A DNA stretch of 64,000 bases from positions 54,724-118,723 of the forward strand of contig JAOEKQ010000004.1 in NCBI GenBank assembly GCA_028379895.1. The letters run 5' to 3'. Shown one piece after another: positions 49,983-57,992 of this stretch. Made by a program: the position numbers and the translations under genes. A model generated the notes under the pieces. It saw only the letters and a list, made by a program, of their open reading frames with translations. It was not told the DNA's origin and did no database searches. Source of the stretch: Burkholderiales bacterium. Lineage in GTDB: Bacteria > Pseudomonadota > Gammaproteobacteria > Burkholderiales > Eutrophovitaceae. Within the stretch, counting starts at the first letter, position 1; every line of letters begins with the position of its first letter.

Positions 49983-50582
49983 TCACTTTAAATTCGTCAT
50001 GTACTCTTTGGTAAATCTCTGGCTCTCTTCAATGAAGTCAAAAAAGTCTTCTTCGAAGTATGTTATTTGGTCAGTAAGATCTTTTGCGCCACCCAATAAG
50101 GCGTTACCCCGTTTTAGTCTGTAGCCCAATCGTTCAATTTGTCGAGTGACGCCATCTATAGATTTGTAAGTTCTGAACCAATCTTCACTTACGATGAGTT
50201 TTGATACGCGTCTAAAGTTTTGTGGGTTTTCTGGACGGTCCTTGAGTACTACTTGGTAGACGTAACGACTGAATTCACTCAGATTTGTATTGTGCAATTG
50301 TGACCAGTGTTTCGCAATAATATGATCAAAGTACATATCGATCAGAATTCCAGAGAATCGCCTGTAAGCAGGGCTGATCCTCGCAGCGCTTTGCTTGAAA
50401 ATATTTGATTGATTTGAGAATGTATCAATCTTTCGATGTAGTTTGATACCATTGACGACGTTCCGGCCATGAATAGTTTGTAGTTCCTTATCTATGGGGC
50501 CTTTAATGAAGTCTCCAAGAAGGCTTCCAAGATGCCAATCCTCGTTATGTGGAGATAAAAAAAGATGTGCGAGATAATTCAT
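49983..50582 (-). CDS. DUF479 / acyl carrier protein phosphodiesterase-like protein
   Basis: A 199-residue homologue of AcpH, the enzyme that removes phosphopantetheine from acyl carrier protein. The N-terminal MNYLAHLFLSPHNEDWHLGSLLGDFIKG, the NGIKLHRKIDTFSN block and LIDMYFDHIIAKHW are the family's conserved segments, rich in metal-binding His and Asp. The length fits E. coli AcpH (193 aa). Family membership is clear; the ACP-hydrolase activity is by homology only. Confidence 0.85.
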   Translation of the reverse strand: MNYLAHLFLSPHNEDWHLGSLLGDFIKGPIDKELQTIHGRNVVNGIKLHRKIDTFSNQSNIFKQSAARISPAYRRFSGILIDMYFDHIIAKHWSQLHNTNLSEFSRYVYQVVLKDRPENPQNFRRVSKLIVSEDWFRTYKSIDGVTRQIERLGYRLKRGNALLGGAKDLTDQITYFEEDFFDFIEESQRFTKEYMTNLK

Positions 50583-50728
50583 GGCTTAGTCAAGAGTCAT
50601 AAAAAGAGTGAATTTCCTATTTTTCAAGGAATGCACACAACTAAATTAAGGTATCAAACTCGAAGACAAGTCTATATCAAGTTGCACTCTTTATAATCAC
50701 GCCTAAAATAAAAGCTGGAAATTTCCCA

Positions 50729-51766
50729 ATGAATAGCAAGCAACCGCCTCACGCGAGTCCTTATGAGCAATTAATGACGTTATCTAATGAGATAGGATTG
50801 GCTGCGTCCTCGAATTGTACTGATTCATTAAAGCAACTGGTTGATGCATTGATTGATGCTGGACAAGGAGATGCAGTCAAGCAGGCTTGTTGGCATCCAA
50901 ATACTATATCCTCAGGCCAGCTCGTAAGACGAACCACAGACTCTATATTAACGGTAAATAACGATGCGAGATTATTTCGCTTAGATCTATTTGTAATGCC
51001 CGTGATTTTAGTTGTTGGCGCACAGAAAACTAATATATTGTCTACGGTGTTAAATGATGTTAAGGCTCTCGAAGGTGTTTTTGAGAGCCTCGGTGTACTA
51101 GGACACTGTAAGAACTTTGGTTTAGCGAATTGTCTCACCGATTACGAAGCCTTAAACCAATTTCCGCTTGAGTCATGGCGACTTGCCAGTCAATATGATG
51201 AGTCGAAGAATGTCACGATGCTGGATTTTCCAGAAGATCCGATAGAGAGTTCGTCTGGTACAGAAACTGCCCATTTGCGATTTCTGTGCGGGGTTGCTTT
51301 GAGCCCTATCTCGGCACCATCTATTTTCGAGGCCAGCGGAGATATTGGAAGATGGGGGATGAAATTTGCTGAGACTGTTAGTGCTCAATTATCTAGAGCA
51401 GACTGTTCTGTCTTGGCGCTACCTAGACCTCCAAGGCCGCTGATCAAATCCTTAGAGGAGGGATATTGGGCTGTGAGGGAGATAGGGTTTCAATTATTCT
51501 TGAGTAACGCACTTAATAATGCGCGCCTTAAGTTTGGAGAGCCAGATGTTTCCATTGATTTGAGTGCGGGCGGTAAGGTGCTAACGCGACTATCCTCGTT
51601 GTTTGATGATTCATTTGATAGAACTTACGGTTTTCCTGTTGCGCCTTATGAATCCCATGATCAAATATTAGCCAATATAGATGAATTTTTGAGAGAGATA
51701 GGGATCCAGCGTTACCATTTAAAAGTTGCTGAAGGCGAAGAACAAATCGTCAATTGTGAAGCATAA
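50729..51766 (+). CDS. Hypothetical protein, 345 aa, no family recognised
   Basis: I do not recognise this protein. It has no signal peptide and no clear membrane helix, and it looks soluble and alpha/beta. A hydrophobic strand (LFVMPVILVVGAQ, about residues 87-99) precedes a helical segment. The C-terminal third has LSRADCSVLALPRPPRPLI and an amphipathic helix ending EFLREIGIQRYHLKV. Several cysteines are scattered (e.g. C30, C54, C127). A consensus TATAAT lies at 50692-50697. The SDR gene follows 73 nt later after a 14-bp palindrome, so the two may form one unit. The coding pattern over 1 kb supports a real gene. Confidence 0.75.
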   Translation: MNSKQPPHASPYEQLMTLSNEIGLAASSNCTDSLKQLVDALIDAGQGDAVKQACWHPNTISSGQLVRRTTDSILTVNNDARLFRLDLFVMPVILVVGAQKTNILSTVLNDVKALEGVFESLGVLGHCKNFGLANCLTDYEALNQFPLESWRLASQYDESKNVTMLDFPEDPIESSSGTETAHLRFLCGVALSPISAPSIFEASGDIGRWGMKFAETVSAQLSRADCSVLALPRPPRPLIKSLEEGYWAVREIGFQLFLSNALNNARLKFGEPDVSIDLSAGGKVLTRLSSLFDDSFDRTYGFPVAPYESHDQILANIDEFLREIGIQRYHLKVAEGEEQIVNCEA

Positions 51767-51797
51767 TTCATTGTAATTCGTTACATTGAGGTGCGGC

Positions 51798-51811
51798 GAG
51801 CTAATTAGCTC
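51798..51811. repeat. Perfect 14-bp palindrome upstream of SDR gene
   Basis: GAGCTAATTAGCTC, flanked by GCGG and CCGC with a small asymmetry, lies 29 nt before the SDR ATG. It could be a repressor operator or an RNA hairpin. No T run follows. Confidence 0.4.
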
Positions 51812-51839
51812 CGCTAAAACATACCTACAGAAAGTTGTT

Positions 51840-52523
51840 ATGAAAACAGTGTTGGTGACTGGCGCGGGTAGAGGGATTGGTTTGGCCACCGCGGAAAAAT
51901 TTTCATCAATGGATTGGAATGTGTTGTCATTGGACAAAAATTTTGACGATTATTTTGTTGGTGAACGTATAATTTTTGACCTCCGACGCCTTGATGAAAT
52001 TCCGAAATTAATTGATGATTTGGAGCCGATTGATACGCTTATTAACAACGCTGCAGTTTTGTTTTGTGATCCTATGGATGCGATACCGGAAAATCACATC
52101 CAGGAGATTCTAGACGTAAATCTTTTCGCGCCTGCGAGGCTTATCGAGTCTGTCTCCTCTGGAATGAAATCCCGAGGCGGTGGTCGTATAGTCTCAATCG
52201 GATCGGTATCCGCGTTTACAGGTCACCCCGATCTTTGGTACGGGGCAACGAAGGCTGCTTTGTTGAATCTCACTAAAAGTTATGCGTCACACCTTGGTCG
52301 TCATAATGTGCTTGTAAATGCTGTTGCGCCTGGTCCCACGCTAACCAAGATGTATGAAGATTTGCCTGAATCTCGAAAAGAGTCAGTGATGAGTAGTGTA
52401 TATAACGGACGACCGTGCCTACCTGAGGAAGTGGCAGAAACTGTTTTTTGGCTGGGAGCGGCGAGCCCAGCTTACGTTTCTGGAACCACAGTTGATGTCA
52501 ATAACGGTTCTTATCCAAGATGA
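51840..52523 (+). CDS. Short-chain dehydrogenase/reductase
   Basis: Classical SDR oxidoreductase of unknown substrate. The ATG at 51840 gives 227 aa starting MKTVLVTGAGRGIG; upstream in-frame codons cover the palindrome and lack SDR similarity. The Rossmann motif TGAGRGIG is at 7-14, NNAAV near 69, and the catalytic residues Ser122, Tyr134 and Lys138 (YGATK) are present. Asp32 after the second strand (LSLDKN) suggests NAD(H) preference. The C-terminal PAYVSGTTVDVNNG is the usual subunit interface. Confidence 0.88.
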   Translation: MKTVLVTGAGRGIGLATAEKFSSMDWNVLSLDKNFDDYFVGERIIFDLRRLDEIPKLIDDLEPIDTLINNAAVLFCDPMDAIPENHIQEILDVNLFAPARLIESVSSGMKSRGGGRIVSIGSVSAFTGHPDLWYGATKAALLNLTKSYASHLGRHNVLVNAVAPGPTLTKMYEDLPESRKESVMSSVYNGRPCLPEEVAETVFWLGAASPAYVSGTTVDVNNGSYPR

Positions 52524-52569
52524 TGGGTGACGGATACGTTGACGGTTTATTTGATAGGTCGCTGACCCT

Positions 52570-53565
52570 ATGAAGTCTGAAGCAGAAGAGACACCTTATT
52601 TTGGTTTAAAGCCTGATCTAATTTTGAATGCTCTCGATAATGTCGGCTGGAAAACAACGGGAACATTAATGCCACTAAATAGTTTTGAGAATCGAGTCTA
52701 TCAGATCGGTGTTTATGACAAGGATCGAGAATTCGAAGTCGTGGCCAAATTTTATAGGCCTGGCCGTTGGTCCCAAAATCAATTGATCGAGGAGCATCAA
52801 TTTACTTTTGAATTGGTCGACTTCGAATTGCCAGTGATCGCCCCCATCATTAAGAATCAAACATCTTTATTTACGGCGGACGAATTTCAATTTTCTGTTT
52901 TCGAAAAAAAGGGCGGACGTGCGCCTAATTTAGAGGACGATTCGGTTCTAACTTGGATTGGGCGATTGATTGGACGCATCCATGCAGTATCAGCGACGCA
53001 TCCATTCGAATACCGGCCGATCATTAATACAGAGCAATTTGGCCGAGCACCCGTAAGCTTTATCATTGAAAATGAATTTATTCCTGTCGAATTGCGAGAG
53101 CCTTACCAAGGGCTTGTGGATCTCGCATTGACGGCGATTGATAGTGCATTCAACCAAAATCAAGATTGTGCGTTTATTCGGCTTTTGGGTGATTGCCACC
53201 CAGGCAATATCTTATGGATGGAGGATGGTCCGAGTTTTGTTGACTTAGATGATGCTGTTATGGGACCAGCAATACAGGATTTATGGATGTTGCTCTCTGG
53301 AGATAGAGAGTCGATGGCAATGCAATTACGCAAGGTGCTGGTGGGGTATGAGCAGTTTATGGAGTTTGACTACGGGCAGGTTTCGTTAATAGAGCCGCTA
53401 AGGACGTTGCGTATTATTAATTATGCTGGATGGTTAGCGCAGCGATGGAATGATCCAGCTTTCAAGGTGGCATTCCCATGGTTTGGTTCTCAACGATATT
53501 GGGAAGAGCACCTGGGGCACATCAGAGAACAAATTGGTTTGATGCAAGAGGATTTTTCGCTCTGA
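52570..53565 (+). CDS. srkA: Stress-response Ser/Thr protein kinase SrkA (YihE/RdoA family)
   Basis: Kinase of the aminoglycoside-phosphotransferase fold, which protects E. coli and Salmonella under envelope stress. 331 aa. The early YFGLKPDLILNALDNVGW and NSFENRVYQIGV are YihE hallmarks. VAKFYRPGRWS holds the ATP-binding Lys, LGDCHPGNILW the catalytic loop, and SFVDLDDAVMGPAIQDLWML the metal-binding DFG-equivalent. It starts 46 nt after the SDR stop. In E. coli srkA precedes dsbA; no dsbA is seen here. Confidence 0.9.
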   Translation: MKSEAEETPYFGLKPDLILNALDNVGWKTTGTLMPLNSFENRVYQIGVYDKDREFEVVAKFYRPGRWSQNQLIEEHQFTFELVDFELPVIAPIIKNQTSLFTADEFQFSVFEKKGGRAPNLEDDSVLTWIGRLIGRIHAVSATHPFEYRPIINTEQFGRAPVSFIIENEFIPVELREPYQGLVDLALTAIDSAFNQNQDCAFIRLLGDCHPGNILWMEDGPSFVDLDDAVMGPAIQDLWMLLSGDRESMAMQLRKVLVGYEQFMEFDYGQVSLIEPLRTLRIINYAGWLAQRWNDPAFKVAFPWFGSQRYWEEHLGHIREQIGLMQEDFSL

Positions 53566-53669
53566 TCGTGGAGACATTTTTGGTCAGACTTTTTAAATCG
53601 GAAATAATCTGTTTCGTTTTCGTTTTTCTGACAGAATAAGTTCAAGTGTAAATTTTTAAGGATCTTTTG

Positions 53670-54911
53670 ATGTTGTACACGTTACATGAATTGCAACGTT
53701 CGTTTCTCTCACCAATAGTGACTGCGGCGAATGTTTTGAAAGAAGCTACCCATAGCCCCTTCAACCCTTTAAGGGATCTTCCGTTTATGAGGGCTGTCGG
53801 CGCAAATAGTGAGCTTTTCACGCGTGTAATGCAACGATATCAAAAGCCCAGTTGGGATATCGAGACAGTCGAAATCGATGGTAAAGCGGTTGCTGTACAT
53901 ACGGAAGTTACGATCGATAAGCCATTTTGCAAATTAACACATTTCAGAAAAGACACAAATGTTCATGGCCCTAAGTTACTCATCGTAGCGCCGCTATCTG
54001 GGCACTTTGCAACATTACTGCGTGACACGGTTAGAACAAGTCTAGCTGACCATGATGTTTGGGTGACCGATTGGGTCGATGCAAAAATGGTGCCCTTATC
54101 TGACGGAGATTTTTGTCTTGAAGATTACGTTGATTACATTAAAGAGTTTATTTGCTCGTTAACACCTAACCTAAATGTGATGTCTGTGTGCCAACCTACT
54201 GTTCCTGTCTTGGCTGCGATTTCTTTATTAGCCTCGGAGCGTAATCCTTGTTCTCCAGATTCGATGATTATGATGGGCGGCCCAATAGATGCGAGACTCA
54301 GTCCAACAACTGTGAATCAATTTGCTGATGAACATTCTCACGAGTGGTTCGCTAATCAAATGATCATGCGTGTCCCGCAAAACTATCCAGGATTTTCGCG
54401 TATGGTTTACCCAGGCTTTATGCAACACGCGAGTTTCATGGCGATGAACCCCGATCGACATCTTAATGCGCATTGGGAGTTTTATAAGCACCTTATGCAA
54501 GGCGATCAAGATAGTGCAGAGGCACACCGACAGTTCTATGATGAATACAATGCTGTTCTAGATATGCCTGCCGAATACTATTTGGATACGGTTCGCGTTG
54601 TGTTTCAAGATTTTTTATTGCCAAGAGGTGAGTGGAGCATAAGAGGTCAACGAGTGGATCCAGGCGCAATTAAAAAAACTGCGCTTTTTACAATTGAGGG
54701 TGAATTAGACGATATTTCTGGTAACGGTCAGACGGAGGCTGCGCAGTCGTTGTGCTCGAGTGTTCCTAAAACCCGTCGAAAACATCTGCTCGCTAAAAGC
54801 GTAGGGCACTATGGAATTTTTAGCGGCCGAAAGTTTAGGACGATTATTTATCCACATATAACAAAGTTTATTCAACAACAAGCGAGAAGCAATAAACAGT
54901 CTGCACAGTAG
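53670..54911 (+). CDS. phaZ: Intracellular polyhydroxyalkanoate depolymerase
   Basis: Family of intracellular PhaZ that mobilises stored poly(3-hydroxybutyrate). 413 aa from ATG 53670, with AAGGA 8 nt upstream. The alpha/beta-hydrolase nucleophile is a cysteine in VCQPTVP (C174), as in Ralstonia PhaZa1. The acid residue is likely in EGELDDISG and the His in VGHYGIFSG. No PHA synthase (phaC), phasin or phaR is present in the window, so either synthesis genes are elsewhere or the enzyme acts on oligomers. Confidence 0.9.
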   Translation: MLYTLHELQRSFLSPIVTAANVLKEATHSPFNPLRDLPFMRAVGANSELFTRVMQRYQKPSWDIETVEIDGKAVAVHTEVTIDKPFCKLTHFRKDTNVHGPKLLIVAPLSGHFATLLRDTVRTSLADHDVWVTDWVDAKMVPLSDGDFCLEDYVDYIKEFICSLTPNLNVMSVCQPTVPVLAAISLLASERNPCSPDSMIMMGGPIDARLSPTTVNQFADEHSHEWFANQMIMRVPQNYPGFSRMVYPGFMQHASFMAMNPDRHLNAHWEFYKHLMQGDQDSAEAHRQFYDEYNAVLDMPAEYYLDTVRVVFQDFLLPRGEWSIRGQRVDPGAIKKTALFTIEGELDDISGNGQTEAAQSLCSSVPKTRRKHLLAKSVGHYGIFSGRKFRTIIYPHITKFIQQQARSNKQSAQ

Positions 54912-55019
54912 TCGCTTGATTCTTAGTTTGATTTGGGGTTGGCACATGGGTCGGCAGTATTAAGATTTCATGTAAGATTTGAGAGATTTATTTTGGTGAT
55001 TGACATTTTGGAGGAAGGT

Positions 55020-55991
55020 ATGACGACAGTTGTTAAGTTTCAAAAAACAGGTGGGCCAGAAGTTTTAGGCGTTGAAGAAGTATCCGTTGGAAAGCCCAAA
55101 CGCGGAGAAGCTCGGGTTCGTCATACCGCGATAGGACTCAATTATATTGATACATACCACCGCTCCGGTCTTTATCCCTTACCGTTGCCTAGTGGTGTTG
55201 GTTTAGAGGGTGCCGGTGTTGTCGAAGCAGTCGGTGCGGGTGTTTCGAACGTTAAGCCTGGCGATCGCGTAGCTTATGCTGGAGGTCCTCCAGGAGCGTA
55301 TGCGCAAGAGCGCAATATGCCTGCAGCAAAACTAGTTAAGGTGCCGGCTGGCGTGTCTGATGAGGACGCAGCTGCAATGATGTTAAAAGGGCTGACAGTT
55401 CAAATGCTCATCCGTCGCGTTTACCGTGTTCAAAAGGGTGAAACCGTTTTATTCCATGCCGCGGCCGGAGGCGTAGGATTGATTGCGTGTCAATGGTTAA
55501 ATGCCCTTGGTGCTACGGTGATTGGCACTGTGGGTTCCGATGAAAAGGCAAAAATTGCGAAAGCACATGGATGTCATCACACAATTAATTACTCCAAAGA
55601 AAATTTTGCTGAGCGTGTGCGTAAAATCACGAAGGGACAAGGTGTTCCAGTGGTGTTTGATTCGGTCGGTAAAGATACCTTTCACGGTTCACTAGATTGC
55701 TTGCAACCAAGAGGGTTATTGACGGTGTTTGGTAATGGGTCTGGCCCAGTTAAAGATGTTGACATCAACATCTTAGCAAAGGGGTCGTATTACGTTACAC
55801 GACCTTCGATCATGATTTATACCGCTCAGCGTGCTGATCTTGAGGCCAGTGCGAAGGAATTGTTCAGCGTAGTTAAGTCAGGGAAAGTGAAAATTGATAT
55901 TAACCAGCGATATGCGTTGATTGACGCTGCTAAAGCACATCGGGATCTTGAGGCTCGGAAAACTACGGGCTCGACGATTTTTCTTCCTTAA
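55020..55991 (+). CDS. NADPH:quinone oxidoreductase, zinc-free MDR family
   Basis: Zeta-crystallin-like quinone oxidoreductase. The ATG at 55020 follows a strong GGAGGAA site and gives 323 aa. The longer reading from 54933 is not supported. GLNYIDTYHRSGLYPLPLPSG is the substrate-domain signature. The NADPH loop is AAAGGVGLIACQWLNALGA, and the typical zinc-ligand cysteines are absent. A strong terminator follows, ending the phaZ-side transcript. A qor-like role against quinone stress is likely but not specific. Confidence 0.9.
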   Translation: MTTVVKFQKTGGPEVLGVEEVSVGKPKRGEARVRHTAIGLNYIDTYHRSGLYPLPLPSGVGLEGAGVVEAVGAGVSNVKPGDRVAYAGGPPGAYAQERNMPAAKLVKVPAGVSDEDAAAMMLKGLTVQMLIRRVYRVQKGETVLFHAAAGGVGLIACQWLNALGATVIGTVGSDEKAKIAKAHGCHHTINYSKENFAERVRKITKGQGVPVVFDSVGKDTFHGSLDCLQPRGLLTVFGNGSGPVKDVDINILAKGSYYVTRPSIMIYTAQRADLEASAKELFSVVKSGKVKIDINQRYALIDAAKAHRDLEARKTTGSTIFLP

Positions 55992-56008
55992 CCGTTGGCA
56001 AAATAAGA

Positions 56009-56035
56009 AACGTCGCGTTTGCGGCGTTTTTTTTT
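56009..56035 (+). terminator. Intrinsic terminator after quinone oxidoreductase
   Basis: AACGTCGC and GCGGCGTT form an 8-bp stem (one G-U) around GTTT, followed by nine T's. It lies 18 nt after the stop codon. Confidence 0.92.
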
Positions 56036-56100
56036 GGCTATGCGGATGGATTCTTCAATAGGTAAAATCTGGGGTTATAAAGCCGATCAAGGGGAGGAGT

Positions 56101-56856
56101 ATGTTTCGTTTAGACGGAAAAACAGCTTTGGTTTCTGGTGCCTCGCGTGGGCTCGGTTGGGGCATGGCTAAAGCGTTAGCAAAGCAAGGCGCGCACGTTT
56201 TTTTGAATGGGCGGGATCCCGCCAGTCTAGAGCAGCGAGTCGTGGAGTTGACCGGTGATGGATTGTTGGCGACGGTGATGTCATTTGATGTGACTCAGTC
56301 TGAGTATCTTAAACAAGCTGTTGATGAGATTGTTGCATCTCATGGTAGGTTAGATATAGTTATTGCGAACGCGGGCATACAACACCGCTCTCCAATCGTT
56401 GATTTCAATGAGGATGAATTCAGACGAGTCATGGACACCAACCTGACCGGTGTTTGGTCAATGGCCAAGGAAGCCTCAAGGCATATGATTCAGTCGGGTG
56501 GAGGCCGTATTATTTTTACGGGCTCTATTACAGCTGACCTAGGACGCGCCACTATATCTGCGTACATCGCCTCAAAGGGGGGCGTGCATGCGTTAGCGCG
56601 GCAGTTGGCAGTTGAGTTAGGTGGTAAAGGCATCACTACAAATGTGATTGCGCCCGGATATTTTGCGACAGAGATGAATGAGCATTTAATAGCTGATAAA
56701 GACTTTAACGACTGGGTATGCTCGCGTGTTCCTTTAAGGAGATGGGGGCAGGTTGATGAAATTGGTGCCGCTGCGGTATTTCTGGCGTCAGATGAGTCGG
56801 CCTACATAAACGGACATGTTTTGACCATGGATGGAGGGTTCAGTATTTCAATGTAA
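56101..56856 (+). CDS. SDR family oxidoreductase, gluconate 5-dehydrogenase-like
   Basis: Classical SDR, 251 aa, with sequence style of gluconate 5-dehydrogenase / 3-oxoacyl reductase-like enzymes (MFRLDGKTALVSGASRGLGWG). Cofactor loop GASRGLG is at 13-19, and NGRD after the second strand suggests NADP(H). The catalytic set is Ser142, Tyr155 and Lys159 (YIASK). A GGGGAGGAGT ribosome site directly precedes the ATG. Substrate unknown. Confidence 0.88.
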   Translation: MFRLDGKTALVSGASRGLGWGMAKALAKQGAHVFLNGRDPASLEQRVVELTGDGLLATVMSFDVTQSEYLKQAVDEIVASHGRLDIVIANAGIQHRSPIVDFNEDEFRRVMDTNLTGVWSMAKEASRHMIQSGGGRIIFTGSITADLGRATISAYIASKGGVHALARQLAVELGGKGITTNVIAPGYFATEMNEHLIADKDFNDWVCSRVPLRRWGQVDEIGAAAVFLASDESAYINGHVLTMDGGFSISM

Positions 56857-56967
56857 TTTTTCTATAGAGAATCGACTTCTGGATTGTTATGGAATTTAAC
56901 GGTTTTCTACATGTCTATAGCCTGGTACGTTAAAATGCACAGGCTGGGCCTCTCAGTTTCTCTTTCT

Positions 56968-56976
56968 TGTTACAAT
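56968..56976 (+). promoter_or_regulatory. Extended -10 promoter for fpr
   Basis: TGT-TACAAT at 56968-56976 forms an extended -10 with no good -35. The start point would fall near 56983, so the mRNA leader before the ATG at 56992 would be only about 9 nt. Confidence 0.45.
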
Positions 56977-56991
56977 AACTTGCAATACATA

Positions 56992-57765
56992 ATGGCTAAA
57001 GAAGATAAATTTACGGCGGAAACGATAACCGAGATCACAACGTGGGCGCCGAATCTATTCAGTTTCAAGTTAACCCGTTATGCGGGATACCGCTTTATAC
57101 CAGGACAATTTTCGCGTCTTGGTATTAGGAAAGATGACGGAACGATTGTTTGGAGAGCATACTCAATCGTATCTGCGAGTTACGATGAATTTTTAGAATA
57201 CTTTTCAATCGTAGTGCCTGATGGTGAATTTACGAGCCGTTTATCCAAGCTTGAAGTAGGCGACGAAGTGCTTGTTGAAAAAATGAATTATGGCTTCCTG
57301 ACGACTGCACGCTTTGAAGAAGGTAAAGATCTTTGGATGCTTGCGACTGGGACTGGCCTGGCGCCTTTCATTAGTATTTTGTACGAGCTGGAGACTTGGG
57401 ATGCTTACGAAAATATTATCCTAGTTTACAGTGTGAGAGAGGCTAACGAACTAGCTTACATTGAGGCCATAGAGGGACTGAAAAGTCACGAGTATTTTAA
57501 GGATTTCGCCCATAAGTTTAAATTCCTACCTGTAGTGACGCGAGAGAAGGTTCCAGGTGCGCTTAACAAGCGTATTCCTATACTTTTAGAAAGTGGTGAG
57601 CTCGAGCAAGAGCTCGACTTATCATTAGATTCTGAACGAAGCCGAATCATGATTTGTGGAAACCCTGAGATGGTGGACGACACTCGAGGCTGGTTTACAG
57701 AGCATGGTTATACGGTAAGTCGTCGTTCAAAACCTGGCCATTTAGCTTTAGAAAATCTCTGGTAG
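56992..57765 (+). CDS. fpr: Ferredoxin/flavodoxin-NADP+ reductase
   Basis: FAD enzyme that exchanges electrons between NADPH and ferredoxin or flavodoxin. 257 aa from ATG 56992, matching E. coli Fpr (248 aa); the 36-residue in-frame extension is promoter DNA. RAYSIVSA (55-62) binds FAD, GTGLAPFISI (120-129) binds NADP, and MICGNPEMVDDTRGWF plus the C-terminal GHLALENLW are typical. No clear ribosome site precedes the ATG, consistent with a very short leader. Confidence 0.94.
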   Translation: MAKEDKFTAETITEITTWAPNLFSFKLTRYAGYRFIPGQFSRLGIRKDDGTIVWRAYSIVSASYDEFLEYFSIVVPDGEFTSRLSKLEVGDEVLVEKMNYGFLTTARFEEGKDLWMLATGTGLAPFISILYELETWDAYENIILVYSVREANELAYIEAIEGLKSHEYFKDFAHKFKFLPVVTREKVPGALNKRIPILLESGELEQELDLSLDSERSRIMICGNPEMVDDTRGWFTEHGYTVSRRSKPGHLALENLW

Positions 57766-57911
57766 TCTCCCGTTTAGGGCGCATTTATCTAAAAAAACCT
57801 CAATAATACGCTGTTTCAAATGCGTAGCTTCTCTTTAAAAAAATATTTTTTCTCATTTTATTCATGGGTTTATTTACCATTTCTGTGTGATTTATAATAT
57901 TTTCTTAAAAA

Positions 57912-57945
57912 GTTATTGCGAATCATTATCATTTGCATTTATACT
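57912..57945 (+). promoter_or_regulatory. Fur box overlapping the porin promoter
   Basis: GTTATTGCGAATCATTATC (57912-57930) matches the 19-bp Fur consensus GATAATGATAATCATTATC at 15 positions. In the 7-1-7 description, TGCGAATCATTATCA matches 13 of 15. It covers the -35 TTGCGA (57917-57922), which is 17 bp from -10 TATACT (57940-57945). Fur-Fe binding should block polymerase. Confidence 0.8.
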
Positions 57946-57992
57946 TAGTCAACATTATGAGATTAAGCATAAAACAATTAGGAGTAAATGAA

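Noticed and set aside
54933..55019. 29-codon extension of the quinone oxidoreductase
   Set aside because: ATG 55020 follows a strong GGAGGAA site and matches the family N-terminus. The extension has no similarity pattern.
57933..57992. 20-codon upstream extension of the porin reading frame
   Set aside because: It begins before the likely transcript start and would overlap the -10. ATG 57993 has a good ribosome site and starts a proper signal peptide.
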